Translations under genes and position numbers: made by a program | Shown: in pieces, positions 8,348 through 17,879 of the stretch | How the letters are laid out: each line of letters begins with the position of its first letter | Position numbering within the stretch: the stretch's first letter is position 1 | The notes under the pieces: generated by a model | Told to the model about the DNA's origin: nothing | Seen by the model: the letters and a program-made list of their open reading frames with translations, nothing else | Database searches by the model: none | NCBI RefSeq assembly: GCF_003402535.2 | Contig: NZ_AP025172.1 | Span: 1,571,939 to 1,635,938 of the forward strand | Length of the DNA stretch: 64,000 nt | Direction: 5' to 3' | DNA from: Cupriavidus sp. P-10 | Lineage (GTDB): Bacteria; Pseudomonadota; Gammaproteobacteria; Burkholderiales; Burkholderiaceae

Positions 8348-9499
8348 CTATTGCTGTTCCAGCAACGCCAGGTAGCGATGGACGTCGCCGTCCTCGCGCA
8401 GGATGTCGCGCATCAGCTCCGCAAGCGGCATCTGGCCCCAGCTCACCGCGCGCCTGAGCAGGTAGGGCGTGGGGCTGTGCGGCTCGTGCTGCGCCAGGAA
8501 ATCCGCGACTTCCTCGAGCAGCCGGTAGGCATGGGCCCGGTTCGCAATGCCGTTCGCCGGGTGGCCGGCGGCCAACCCGGCGCCAGCCCCCGGGACCGCG
8601 GGCAAGGGTTGGGCCGCAGCCCGTATCGGCTCCTGCCATTCATTCATGCTGGCCTCCGTTGCAATGTCCGCCGCGGCATCCATGACGGCCGGCGCGCCGG
8701 CGTCCGGCGCCTGTGCCTGCGGCACCTCGTCATACCCCTGCAGCAACGCGGCGACAGCACGCTGCAGGCGCTGCAGCGCTTCCGGCACGCGCCGCAGGCT
8801 GGGGGCATCGCCGCCAAGCCGGGCATCGATGGCGAGATCGAACTCGTGCCAACGCTGCATGGCATCCTCGAGCTGGCGCCGCATTGCCACCAGCGCAGCC
8901 TGGTTGCGCCCCTCGCCGGCGCGCCGCACCAGGTTGTCGCGGCTCAGCCCCTCCTCGCCGCCCGTGGCCGTCCGTTCCCAGCGCTCCAGAGAGACCGCCG
9001 GCACATCCAGGTCGGGCAAGGTCAGCAGCGGCACGTGCAGCGTCAGCACCAGCGGCAGCATTTCGTTGAGCCAGGCGAAGGGCGCGCAGCGCGCGTCGCT
9101 GTCGCCATCCTCGATGGCGGGATGGGCGTCGTCCCAGTAGTGCTGCGCCAGCGCGCTGAGCGCGCGCGTGCCGGCCACAAACCCGGCCACGCCGTGCATG
9201 TGGGTCCAGGCCTCGCACAGCCAGGCGGCCAGCTGGAAGTCCTTGCTGCGCCCGACCAGCGCCTCGCTGCACAGCGCGGCCACACGGCCCCAGTCGGCCT
9301 TGGCCAGCGGGCGCTCCCACTCGCCCATGGGCAGGGTGGCGTCATCCTGGTGCCGCGCGGCGCGGATTGCCGGATAGAGCGGGTCGTAGCGCAGCGAGAT
9401 GCCGGCAGGCGCGTCGCCCGGGACCGGGCTGATCAGGGTTTCAAGGTCCAGCGGCGGCATGCCCGCGGCCTCGGCAAGATTCGGCGGTCTCATGGTCAT
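8348..9499 (-). CDS. tssA: TssA, T6SS cap/baseplate-sheath coordinating protein
   Basis: 383 residues. ImpA-type N-terminal domain: LISPVPGDAPAGISLRYDPLY near residues 22-42, then the conserved WGRVAALCSEAL region and KDFQLAAWL. The C-terminal part has the short helical module AYRLLEEVADFL with PHSPTPYLLRRA, typical of one TssA subclass. It binds the baseplate and guides sheath/tube polymerisation. It starts 7 bp after tssM. A second ATG two codons inside is equally possible. Confidence 0.92.
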   Translation of the reverse strand: MTMRPPNLAEAAGMPPLDLETLISPVPGDAPAGISLRYDPLYPAIRAARHQDDATLPMGEWERPLAKADWGRVAALCSEALVGRSKDFQLAAWLCEAWTHMHGVAGFVAGTRALSALAQHYWDDAHPAIEDGDSDARCAPFAWLNEMLPLVLTLHVPLLTLPDLDVPAVSLERWERTATGGEEGLSRDNLVRRAGEGRNQAALVAMRRQLEDAMQRWHEFDLAIDARLGGDAPSLRRVPEALQRLQRAVAALLQGYDEVPQAQAPDAGAPAVMDAAADIATEASMNEWQEPIRAAAQPLPAVPGAGAGLAAGHPANGIANRAHAYRLLEEVADFLAQHEPHSPTPYLLRRAVSWGQMPLAELMRDILREDGDVHRYLALLEQQ

Positions 9500-9506
9500 A
9501 GCGATC

Positions 9507-12500
9507 TCACAGCGGGGTCCAGTCGGGAGCTTTGGTCGGGAAGCTGCGCGGCCACGGCAGCGGCGTCTTCTTGCCGGCCGGGGTCAGTGCCATGCGCAGG
9601 AACACGCGGCCCTGCCCCTGCTTCGGCACGGCGCTCAGATCTGCCGGCGTGGCCGACGCCAGCGGGAAATCGAAGCGCAGCAGCGACGCGGCACCCTCGG
9701 CGCGCAGCGAAGGATCCGCCACGCGCTGGCGCCCGATAAACGAAATAAGCGCCCAGGGATCGGCAAAGCGCCAGGTCATCGACCTGCCGTCGGTGGACAG
9801 CGCGCGCTGGCGCGGGTCCGCCGTGGCCTGCAGCGGCGAATCCTTGGCGAAGCGCAGTGTCAGCATCACCGGCATGCCGTACTCCCAGCGCAGAGAGCGC
9901 GGTGCCTCCTGCTGAGACAGGCTCTGCGCGCCGATGCTCAGGCTCCAGTCGATGATCTGGTTGCCGGCCAGTTCGGCACCGCGATTGACACGGAAGTCGA
10001 CGTTGACGTCGTAGCCGCCGGGCGTGCTGTCATCCACCGGATACAGCGGTGAAAGCAGCGTCCTGACCTGCTCGAAGTTGTCGATGAACTGGTGCACTGG
10101 CATGCCTGCGGACACGCCCTTGAGCGGCCCGTCGCCGCGTGGCTCGCGATAGACCGCCGAGACCTGCTCGTAGCGCTTGAGCACGCGACCGAGCTCGCCG
10201 TAGTCCGCCATGGTTTGCTCGGCCGGGCTGGCCCCGCCCTGCACGGCCGCGCCAAAGGGCGCGTGCCCCGCCACGCGTTCGTTGAAGGTCGCGGAGAAGC
10301 CGTCCCACTGGCGCTGCAGCTCGGCGAAGTACCCCTGCGCGCAGCGCGCCAGCAAGCCCTCGTAGACGCGAGCCTGGAGCGTGGCGAAGTAGTCGTCGGC
10401 ACCGCGCGGCAGGCGGCTGGCGAAGCGGGCAAAGCAGCCCCCGCGGCCGCCATCGGCGGCCATTCCCTGGATGAACTGCTCAAGCATCAGCAGATGGCTG
10501 TTCGGGTTCTTCAGCCGGTAGCGCTCGAGGTCGCGCGTGATAGCCAGCCAGCGCTGCGCCAGCGGCGAAGCGGCATCGCCCGAGTTGAGCACGCCCAGGT
10601 AGACCGAGGCCTCGCGCCCCAGCGCCAGTGCGCGCCCCGACTGCTGGTCCAGGTAGGGGCCGAGCCCGGCCGCGTCGCTCAGGCCGAATGCCGCCAGCAT
10701 CGGCGACCGGCCGCGGGCATCGCCGCCGGACTGGCGGATTGCATAGAGCTCGGACTGTTGCAGTGCCTCGTCGACCGCGCGCAGGTGCGCCAGCGCATCG
10801 CGCGAGACCAGCGAATCGAGATCCTCCACGCGCGCCGTGGCGTGCATCTCGGCCAGCGCGGCCTTGATCTTCGCCAGCCGGCCCAGCGCGGCCTCGAAGG
10901 CGGCGCTGTCGCTGCCAGTGCTGCCAGTGCTGCCCCCGGCGCCGGCCGGCGCGACCACCGCGGCGGCCGCTACCTGGTCCATCACCAGCCGGGCGAACTG
11001 CGCGTCGATGGTGCGGGCCACCGTATCGCGCGAGGCGCCCGGCAGGTCGGCCAGGCCCTCGCCCACGAAGCGCTTGCGGGTCTCGGCCAGGGCCATCGCC
11101 TGGTCGAGCTGCTGGCGGTCCCAGTTCACCACCGTGCCCGCGCTGAGCGCGGGCAGCGGCAGGTCGCGCGGCGCGGCCATGAAGGGCTGGTTGACCAGCG
11201 CGGCCAGGCGGTCGCGCAGCGCCAGCCGTTCGGGCGCCACCGTGTAGCGGCCCTCCTTGTCCTGCCAGACGATGCCCGGCTCGGGGCCGCTGAAGCGCTG
11301 CGCCAGTTCCTCGCGCAGCGCCGCGAAGCCGTCCCGCGCGCGCTCGCGCTGGCGCGCCACCAGGTCCTCGCCCAGCAGGCGGCTGCGCGCGGCCTGTGCC
11401 AGCAGGCGTTCGTAGGCCTGGCCGGGCGCGAACTGCGGCTGGCGCAGCCAGCCGGCCTTGCCGCCCGCGAGCAGCTCCTGTTGCGTGCCGATGCCCGCCA
11501 CGATCTCGCGATAGTCGGCCAGCACATGGCTGAAGTCCGTGCCGGCGCCGCCCAGCGCCTCCAGGCCGCCCCGGACCGATCGTTCTGCCACCAGCAGCGC
11601 GTTGTCGCTGAACAGGCGCGCCTCGAGCTGGCGCGCGCCCTTGTCGTAGCTGCAGCGCAGCGGCTGCAGCACCTGCGCCGGGCCTACCGCGGGCGCGCTG
11701 CCGGTCATGGCCTGCGCGCCGCGCCCGGCGCCGCCGTCGGTGCGGAAATATGACAAGGTGCCGGAGACGTCCCCATGCAGCTCCGCGCCCAGCGCATAGC
11801 GCACCACCGTGCGCAGCGCCTCGCTGCGCCCTTCACCGCCGCGTTCCAGACGCTGCAGCGCCGACAGCGCGGCTTCGAACTGGTCGACCGCCGCCACATA
11901 CTGCTGCAGCGCGCGCATCTCGGTCAGGTCTTCGATCGCCAGGCTGCGCGGACGGCCCGCGCCACCCGCGCCACTGCCCGCATCACCGCGCGCGCCCGCG
12001 GGCGCCGCGCAGTCGTCGCCGATCACCAGCTCGCCGGTGCTGGGGTCGCGCGCGACACCGGTGAGCTGGCTGACGCGCGCCAGCAGCTCGCGGTGGATCG
12101 TGGGCAGTGCCACCTTGCCGAAGTCGCGCTGGAAGTGCTCGCGCACGCGCCCGTCCAGATCGTCGAACAGGCTCCAGGAACCCGGCATGAATACGGACCA
12201 GGTCGACTGCGCCAGCAGGCGCTGGTTCATGTCGATCAGGCCGAGCGTCTGGCGCCGGTACCACTCGGGCGGGAGGTCCTGGCCGGCCTGCGCCGCCTGC
12301 GCGCGCTGCTGGCCGGCAGTGCGCAGCCCATCCAGCGCTGCCAGCAGTTCCGCCTTGCGTTGCCCGAGCTGCCAGGCGTCCACCGCCAGGCCGACACCCC
12401 ATACCCCCACCAGCGCCACGCCGCCCCAGCGCAGCGCGCGGTGCACCAGCGGACGGGCCAGGTGCTGCGAGCGCGAAGGCCGGGTCAGGCCGTATTCCAG

Positions 12501-13682
12501 GAAGATCTTCTTGTCGAACAGGTCGCGCAGGAAGGCCGGCTGCAGCATCAGCTCGGTCAGGCGCGTGCCGCCGGCGTTGCCGACAACGCTGTCGCCGGCA
12601 TCCAGCACCGGCTCGATGCGCTCCGGCAGGCTCCCGCTGTCTTCGCGTTCCGGCGCCGGCTCACTCCGCGGCGCATCGCTCAGGCCCTGCGCCGCCAGCT
12701 CGCCGCTGTCGCCGGTCAGGTAGACGCCGCGGAAGAAGAACGGCTCGTGATAGGCGCTCGGGCGCAGCAACTCGTCGATATAGCGCTGCAGCTGCGCGCG
12801 CATCGCCTCGATGCGGGCCGGCAACAGCAGCAGCTGGCGCGCGTCGAGGTCGGGCGGCGCCGCTGCCAGCAGCTCGGCGGTGCTGTCGGACACGCTGCGC
12901 ACGATCGCCGACATGGCAGCCTCGACCCAGTCCGAATGGTAGGTGGCGGACAGGTCGTAAGGCGAGGACCAGCCCAGCATGCTGGCTCGCATCGGCTCGG
13001 GCAGGTCCCGCGCGAACTGGGCGAAGCCCGGCAGCGCTTCGGCGCCGGTCACCACCACGTAGACGGCGAAGCGCACCGCGAAGCGGTTCTGCGCCAGCCA
13101 CAGGCGCCGGTGCACGAGCTTGGCGCGCCGCACCAGTTCGAGCTGGGCGTCGGTGTCATCCGCCAGCAGCTTCGCCACCGGCACCGTCACCACCACGCTG
13201 TCGAAGGGACGCTGCGGACGGTAGTTGCGGCACAGCCCGAGGAACTCGTCCCAGGGCTTTTCATCGCCATCGTCATCGGGCGAACCGAGGTAGCCGGCGT
13301 TGATGTCGATCACCACGCCCCGGTCGAAGAAGTGCCACGAGATGCCCTGGGTGGCGGCCGCGTTGGCGGCGTCGGTGCCAAGCGCGCTGGACACGCCCGA
13401 TTGGGCGATCGGCAGCGGCCGGGCGTCGTCGCCCTCGTTGAGCACCATGATCCAGGGGATGTTGTAGCGCTCCGCGCGCGAGGCGAGATTCCCCTCGATC
13501 AGCTCGATCGCCTGGCGAAACGCCGCGCGCAGCGTATCGGTGCGCAACCGCACGATCTTGCGCTCGCCGGCGGGCTTGGCGCGCCCGCCCTGTGCCGCGT
13601 AGTACAGCACCAGGCCGAGCACGGCGAATGCGACCAGCGTCAGCACGCCGATCGAGAGCAGGAAGAGATTGCTGGTCAGCAT
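9507..13682 (-). CDS. tssM: TssM (IcmF-like), T6SS inner-membrane complex protein
   Basis: 1391 residues, larger than many TssM proteins (about 1100-1300). A membrane segment lies at residues 5-30 and another near 420 (ALRWGGVALVGVWGVGLAVD), followed by a long, mostly helical periplasmic part and an IcmF-type C-terminal beta domain (LRWEYGMPVMLTLRF onwards). TssM links TssL in the inner membrane to TssJ in the outer membrane. Where many homologues have a Walker A motif (GPPGSGKTT type), this protein reads NEGDDARPLPIAQSG (about residues 82-96), with no GKT, so it probably does not bind ATP through a P-loop. It lies 37 bp after tssL. Confidence 0.93.
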   Translation of the reverse strand: MLTSNLFLLSIGVLTLVAFAVLGLVLYYAAQGGRAKPAGERKIVRLRTDTLRAAFRQAIELIEGNLASRAERYNIPWIMVLNEGDDARPLPIAQSGVSSALGTDAANAAATQGISWHFFDRGVVIDINAGYLGSPDDDGDEKPWDEFLGLCRNYRPQRPFDSVVVTVPVAKLLADDTDAQLELVRRAKLVHRRLWLAQNRFAVRFAVYVVVTGAEALPGFAQFARDLPEPMRASMLGWSSPYDLSATYHSDWVEAAMSAIVRSVSDSTAELLAAAPPDLDARQLLLLPARIEAMRAQLQRYIDELLRPSAYHEPFFFRGVYLTGDSGELAAQGLSDAPRSEPAPEREDSGSLPERIEPVLDAGDSVVGNAGGTRLTELMLQPAFLRDLFDKKIFLEYGLTRPSRSQHLARPLVHRALRWGGVALVGVWGVGLAVDAWQLGQRKAELLAALDGLRTAGQQRAQAAQAGQDLPPEWYRRQTLGLIDMNQRLLAQSTWSVFMPGSWSLFDDLDGRVREHFQRDFGKVALPTIHRELLARVSQLTGVARDPSTGELVIGDDCAAPAGARGDAGSGAGGAGRPRSLAIEDLTEMRALQQYVAAVDQFEAALSALQRLERGGEGRSEALRTVVRYALGAELHGDVSGTLSYFRTDGGAGRGAQAMTGSAPAVGPAQVLQPLRCSYDKGARQLEARLFSDNALLVAERSVRGGLEALGGAGTDFSHVLADYREIVAGIGTQQELLAGGKAGWLRQPQFAPGQAYERLLAQAARSRLLGEDLVARQRERARDGFAALREELAQRFSGPEPGIVWQDKEGRYTVAPERLALRDRLAALVNQPFMAAPRDLPLPALSAGTVVNWDRQQLDQAMALAETRKRFVGEGLADLPGASRDTVARTIDAQFARLVMDQVAAAAVVAPAGAGGSTGSTGSDSAAFEAALGRLAKIKAALAEMHATARVEDLDSLVSRDALAHLRAVDEALQQSELYAIRQSGGDARGRSPMLAAFGLSDAAGLGPYLDQQSGRALALGREASVYLGVLNSGDAASPLAQRWLAITRDLERYRLKNPNSHLLMLEQFIQGMAADGGRGGCFARFASRLPRGADDYFATLQARVYEGLLARCAQGYFAELQRQWDGFSATFNERVAGHAPFGAAVQGGASPAEQTMADYGELGRVLKRYEQVSAVYREPRGDGPLKGVSAGMPVHQFIDNFEQVRTLLSPLYPVDDSTPGGYDVNVDFRVNRGAELAGNQIIDWSLSIGAQSLSQQEAPRSLRWEYGMPVMLTLRFAKDSPLQATADPRQRALSTDGRSMTWRFADPWALISFIGRQRVADPSLRAEGAASLLRFDFPLASATPADLSAVPKQGQGRVFLRMALTPAGKKTPLPWPRSFPTKAPDWTPL

Positions 13683-13719
13683 GCCATGGCTCCCTTGCCA
13701 GCTTCTGCTTGGATGCGGC

Positions 13720-14472
13720 TCATGGATTGGCTCCCACCACCGTATCGGCGCGCAACGCCTGGCGCAGCGGCCACGACTGCCACAGCCACAGCACCTCGGA
13801 CAGGGCCAGCACGCTGACCAGGCTGAGTGCGAACACCACGGTCCAGCGGGTCATGGTGGGCAGCTTGCGCGGCGCGATATGCGACAGCGTGTGCGCGTAC
13901 GCCGCCTCGCTGACCACGCGGTCGCGCCCGCTCATGTCGGGACGGCGCTGGTAGACAAACTCATACAGCTCCTCGCGCAGGCTGCGCAGGCGCGCGTCGG
14001 CATCGGCGCCGCGAAAGCGCCCCTGGAAGCCCAGCGCCAGCGCAAACAGGTACAGCCGGGCAAGTTTCCGGCGCGATGGCTCGCGATCCAGCAGCAATTG
14101 CTCGATGCGGCGGAACACTTCGTCGCCGGCGATATTGGTGCGGAACAGCGTGGATTCCAGCAGGTGGGCATGCCACTGCGCCTGTCCCGCCCACTCGGTG
14201 TTGAGCAGGATCTCGTCGGCCAGCACCGCCTTCAGGTAGCGGGCGTCGGCGACGTCCTCCATCTCGAAGCGCGTGCTGTCGCGGCGCGACTGCAGGGTCT
14301 GCAGCTCCAGCAGGTTCAGCAGGTGGCGGCTCATGCCCTGCGCCACCGCCTCGGGCGTGGCATCGGCGCTCTCGGACAAGCGCACCTGGGCATTGACCAG
14401 TTCGTCCAGGAAGGCGCGGAACTGCTCGCCGGCGAGGTCGTCGTCCTCGGCTTCGGGTCGATAGCGTGCCAT
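13720..14472 (-). CDS. tssL: TssL (DotU-like), T6SS inner-membrane protein
   Basis: 250 residues: a cytoplasmic DotU domain (FRAFLDELVNAQVRLS, then YLKAVLADEILLNTEW) and one C-terminal membrane helix around residues 208-232 (WTVVFALSLVSVLALSEVLW). No OmpA-type peptidoglycan-binding extension follows, so it is the short form; cell-wall anchoring must come from another protein. It sits between tssK and tssM, as expected for the JKLM membrane-complex block. Confidence 0.93.
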   Translation of the reverse strand: MARYRPEAEDDDLAGEQFRAFLDELVNAQVRLSESADATPEAVAQGMSRHLLNLLELQTLQSRRDSTRFEMEDVADARYLKAVLADEILLNTEWAGQAQWHAHLLESTLFRTNIAGDEVFRRIEQLLLDREPSRRKLARLYLFALALGFQGRFRGADADARLRSLREELYEFVYQRRPDMSGRDRVVSEAAYAHTLSHIAPRKLPTMTRWTVVFALSLVSVLALSEVLWLWQSWPLRQALRADTVVGANP

Positions 14473-14497
14473 GTTCAGATTGCGTTCATGTGGTCTG

Positions 14498-15826
14498 TCA
14501 TCCCTTGACGAACAGCAGGACTTCCTGCGGCCGCTGCGCGCTGGCGCCCTCGTTCGGATTGCCGATCACCATGGCCTCGTTGCCGTGGATCAGCGCCGGA
14601 TCGGCCTCGATCTCGAACAACACATAGCCGGAGCCGGCGCGCACGCCGAGCTCGTCGGCATGCTCGACGACGCGGCGCGCGGCGCCGAGCACGCGGTGCG
14701 CGCGCAGCGACGGGTAGGCCGACTGCGAGCCCACCATGGCGCCATCCATCCATGCGCGCAGATCGCGCTCGGACTGCCCGCGCAGCCCCACCACCAGGTG
14801 TTCGCCGATCCAGTCCGGTTGCAGCGCGATCTCGAAGGCGCCGTGGCGGAACTCGAACTTGTGCTCGCGGTAGGCCTCGCTGACCTCTGCCAGCGACTCG
14901 CGCACCGCGCGCAGCAGCGGCGCGAACGCGCTCATCGGGTCGGCGTGGTCGTAATCGTGCGGCACCGGCGGCAGCGCGCCCGGGCGCAGCATGCTGAGCG
15001 ACCCCAGCAGCGAGGCCAGCGCCAGGTACAGGGCCAGCGGATGCAGGTGGGGCGTGCGCAGCACCGCCTCGACCAGCGGCAGGTCGGTCAGCAGGCAGCG
15101 CAGCCGGTCCCTGAGCTCGAGCTGGGTCAGGCGGTCGTCGGCCTTGGAGGATGGCACCGCGGTCTGCTTGGCGACGAATGCGGCCTTGCTGCGCAACTGC
15201 CCGAGCATCGACGCCACCGCCGTCCACAGCGGGGTGTCGCGACCCACCTCGAGCAGCGGCGGCAGGCGCTCGCCCAGCCGCACCACTTCGTTGTCCTTGT
15301 AGGCCGTGCCCAGGCACAGCGACACATAGAGCGAGGATGGCTGCGCGCCGGCACTGAGGGCAAGGTTGGGCACCAGCCGTGCGATGTCCGCCGGCGGTGC
15401 CTGCGACACCTCGTCCTCGACCGGGGCCCCGAGCACCGAGCGGAAGCGCCGGACCTGCGCATCGCGCCGCATGGTCCCCGCCACCGGCAGCACCAGGTGG
15501 ATATCGACCGTGCCGGCGGCGAGCTGTTCGGCAAACGGTGCCAGCGACAGCTCCAGCGGCCCCAGCCGCTCATCGTCGCCGCTGTAGGAGACCGCGGTGC
15601 CGTCCGGCATCACCGCGTCGAGCTGCAGCACGCGCACGATGCCCACCGGCAGCAGGCCGGTGTCGAACACCAGGCGCCGGACCCCCCAGCTGAACGGGGC
15701 CGCTGCCAGCGTCTGCCAGGCCACCAGCGAATCGAGGCGTGCCCCCAGCAACTGGAAATGCTGCGGTGCCAGCAGCATGCCTTCGTGCCATTCGACACGG
15801 TCAACCAGTGTCAGGTTGTCACGCAT
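14498..15826 (-). CDS. tssK: TssK, T6SS baseplate adaptor
   Basis: 442 residues, normal length. The start VDRVEWHEGMLLAPQHFQ is the strong TssK signature. The protein forms trimers that connect the TssFG baseplate wedge to the TssM/TssL membrane complex. It follows tssJ by 75 bp and precedes tssL by 25 bp, all in one direction. Confidence 0.95.
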   Translation of the reverse strand: MRDNLTLVDRVEWHEGMLLAPQHFQLLGARLDSLVAWQTLAAAPFSWGVRRLVFDTGLLPVGIVRVLQLDAVMPDGTAVSYSGDDERLGPLELSLAPFAEQLAAGTVDIHLVLPVAGTMRRDAQVRRFRSVLGAPVEDEVSQAPPADIARLVPNLALSAGAQPSSLYVSLCLGTAYKDNEVVRLGERLPPLLEVGRDTPLWTAVASMLGQLRSKAAFVAKQTAVPSSKADDRLTQLELRDRLRCLLTDLPLVEAVLRTPHLHPLALYLALASLLGSLSMLRPGALPPVPHDYDHADPMSAFAPLLRAVRESLAEVSEAYREHKFEFRHGAFEIALQPDWIGEHLVVGLRGQSERDLRAWMDGAMVGSQSAYPSLRAHRVLGAARRVVEHADELGVRAGSGYVLFEIEADPALIHGNEAMVIGNPNEGASAQRPQEVLLFVKG

Positions 15827-15901
15827 GGATGGCTCCAGCGGCTGTCAGGGCTGCCACGGCCGCGGCGCGATGCCGGCCCCGGGAAGAAGATTGCAGAACA
15901 C

Positions 15902-16414
15902 TCATTTGCTTGTCGAGACGCTGACGGCACTGCTGCTGAGCTGGACTGCCAGCGTGCCGCTGAATTGATCGATCCGGACGCGATGCGCGCCCGGTTCCGG
16001 GTAGTTGGCAAACACGAAGACGGCCGTCACGCGCGGGCCTTCGAATTCCTGAGGCGGGACTTCCAGGCGCTGTCCCGGCACCAGTTCCCAGCTACGGAAG
16101 CGCAGGCTTCCAGGATAGGTATTGCTGAGGTCGGTCCGGCCCGCGAACCATTTAGAGGCGGGCAGTTCGACCAGCCGGCCCTGCAGCGCCTCGTCGCTGA
16201 CCAGCACCACGTCGACCGCCACCGGGCTGTTGCCGTTGGCGTCGTCGGCAGCATTCAGGACGACCTGCTTCCACTTGACGCGGTCGCCCTTGAAACCCAG
16301 GAACGACGGCGCCGAGCAGCCACCCAGCAGCACTGTCGAAGCCGCCAGCGTGCCTGCCAGCAGCAGCGCACCGGCCCGACCCGCGCTGCCACGCCAGATC
16401 GACACTACCTTCAT
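15902..16414 (-). CDS. tssJ: TssJ, T6SS outer-membrane lipoprotein
   Basis: 170 residues. Lipoprotein signal with lipobox LLGGC, lipidated Cys33; the mature domain is a transthyretin-like beta sandwich. It anchors the membrane complex to the outer membrane by contacting the TssM periplasmic end. The start of a canonical tssJ-K-L-M block lies here, immediately after the inserted amino-acid module: the preceding carrier gene stops only 31 bp upstream. Confidence 0.92.
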   Translation of the reverse strand: MKVVSIWRGSAGRAGALLLAGTLAASTVLLGGCSAPSFLGFKGDRVKWKQVVLNAADDANGNSPVAVDVVLVSDEALQGRLVELPASKWFAGRTDLSNTYPGSLRFRSWELVPGQRLEVPPQEFEGPRVTAVFVFANYPEPGAHRVRIDQFSGTLAVQLSSSAVSVSTSK

Positions 16415-16445
16415 TGCATGTCTCCAGACTGTCGGCGGACGGCCA

Positions 16446-17879
16446 TCATTTGGCGCCCACCCCGATTCCCATCAGCACGATCAGCGCCGCCGCGGCCAGC
16501 CCGCAGGCGCCGAGCAGCATCATTTGCGCGCGCGTAAACACCAGCCGCAGCACCACACCGCCGCGCTCCTCCATCTGCACCGACTGCGGCGCCGGGCGTT
16601 CGCTGGGCAGGCCCACCGACACCAGCGCCACGACTGCGCAGGTCCAGATCAGGCTGAGCGCGTTGCGCGGACCGTCGCAGATCGGGTCCACCGCCAGCAG
16701 CAGCACGCCGGCGGCTTCCATCGGCAATTGCAGGCCGGACAGCACCACACCGGAGTACGCCACCGTGCCGACGCCGTTCTGCCCGGCCGACAGGCAGGCC
16801 GCGACGGTGGCGGCGCCGGCAATCCAGGCCAGTTCGCCGGCACCGACCGGGCGCCCGTACAGGTTGGCCACGAACACCGCCACCAGCCCGAAATACAGCG
16901 CCGAGCCGGCGCGCAGGAAGACCGAGCCGAACGGCATCGTCAGTTCCACCAGCCCGCGCGGAAAGCCCAGGCGCGTGCTCATCACCTCGATCGCATGCGG
17001 GATCGGCGCCGTCGCGCTGCCCGAAGCCAGGCCGACCATCATCGGCCCCTTCAGCTCGGTCATCACCTGCGCCAGCGGCAGCCGCGCGCAGCGCGCGATG
17101 GCCAGCGCCGCGGCCACGCTCAGCAGCAGGCACAGCGCCGTAAAGCTGGACAGCACCCCTGCCATCGCCTGTACCGTGGCGGAATCGGTGTGCATGGCCA
17201 GGTGCGCAGCCAGCCCGAACGCCAATACCGGCAGCAGCAGGTTGGCGTGGGCGATGATGCTTTCAAAAGTGCGGTAGATGCCCTCGAACACGTTGCTGAG
17301 CATGCTGGTCTGCTCGCGCGACAGGGCCGCGAACGCCAGGCCGAACAGGATGGTGCCGGTCAGGATGCCGAGCGTGTGGCCCTGCGCCAGCGCGCGATAG
17401 AAGTTGTCGGGCACGATGTCTTCCAGCTCCGCCACCGGCACCCCCGCAATGGCTGCCGTGCTGTCGTCCGCGCCCCGCCCGGCCAGGTCCATGCGGACCT
17501 CGCCGCCGTCGGCCACGCGCTTCAGGATCAGCTGGCCCAGTTCGCCCCCGGCGCTTTGCGTCAGCCCGGCACCGGGCGCCATCAGCACGCCGGCCAGCGT
17601 GCCTGCCACCGCGCACAGGGCCAGCAGCGCCACGCCAACCCCGAGCAGGGTGCCGGTGCGCAGGCCCGGCCGCGGCAGCGTCAGCACCTGGCGCAGGCCA
17701 AAGAACGTGGCCACCACCAGCAGCGGCACCGACGCCATGTTGACCACCGACAGGTAGAGCTGCCCGAACAGCCATGCCAGCGTGCCGAGTGGAGGCATCA
17801 CCATGCCCGCGCCAGCGCCGGCCACCAGGCACAGCAGCAGGCCCGGAAAGGAGTTGGAGAGCCAGCGCAGGGCTTTCAT
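16446..17879 (-). CDS. DAACS/SDF-family dicarboxylate or acidic amino-acid carrier (divergent), in T6SS operon
   Basis: 477 residues, multi-spanning, resembling GltP/DctA-type sodium:dicarboxylate symporters. By eye alignment to the archaeal GltPh core, the substrate residues are kept in DPICDGPR (D398, D402, R405 here; R405 matches the side-chain-carboxylate Arg). The sodium-site motif NMDGT is replaced by LRAGS (322-326), and the usual Asn and Asp ligands after the Arg are Ser and Thr. This suggests an acidic substrate but altered ion coupling. Its ATG overlaps the racemase stop as ATGA. A long extramembrane loop lies around residues 103-160. Confidence 0.82.
   Translation of the reverse strand: MKALRWLSNSFPGLLLCLVAGAGAGMVMPPLGTLAWLFGQLYLSVVNMASVPLLVVATFFGLRQVLTLPRPGLRTGTLLGVGVALLALCAVAGTLAGVLMAPGAGLTQSAGGELGQLILKRVADGGEVRMDLAGRGADDSTAAIAGVPVAELEDIVPDNFYRALAQGHTLGILTGTILFGLAFAALSREQTSMLSNVFEGIYRTFESIIAHANLLLPVLAFGLAAHLAMHTDSATVQAMAGVLSSFTALCLLLSVAAALAIARCARLPLAQVMTELKGPMMVGLASGSATAPIPHAIEVMSTRLGFPRGLVELTMPFGSVFLRAGSALYFGLVAVFVANLYGRPVGAGELAWIAGAATVAACLSAGQNGVGTVAYSGVVLSGLQLPMEAAGVLLLAVDPICDGPRNALSLIWTCAVVALVSVGLPSERPAPQSVQMEERGGVVLRLVFTRAQMMLLGACGLAAAALIVLMGIGVGAK

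Noticed and set aside
11775..13817. 680-residue open frame antisense to tssM, and similar long antisense frames over tssK, vgrG and clpV
   Set aside because: Shadows of GC-rich coding sequence; composition is rich in Arg/Gln/His/Ala with no domain, while the opposite strand encodes clear T6SS proteins.
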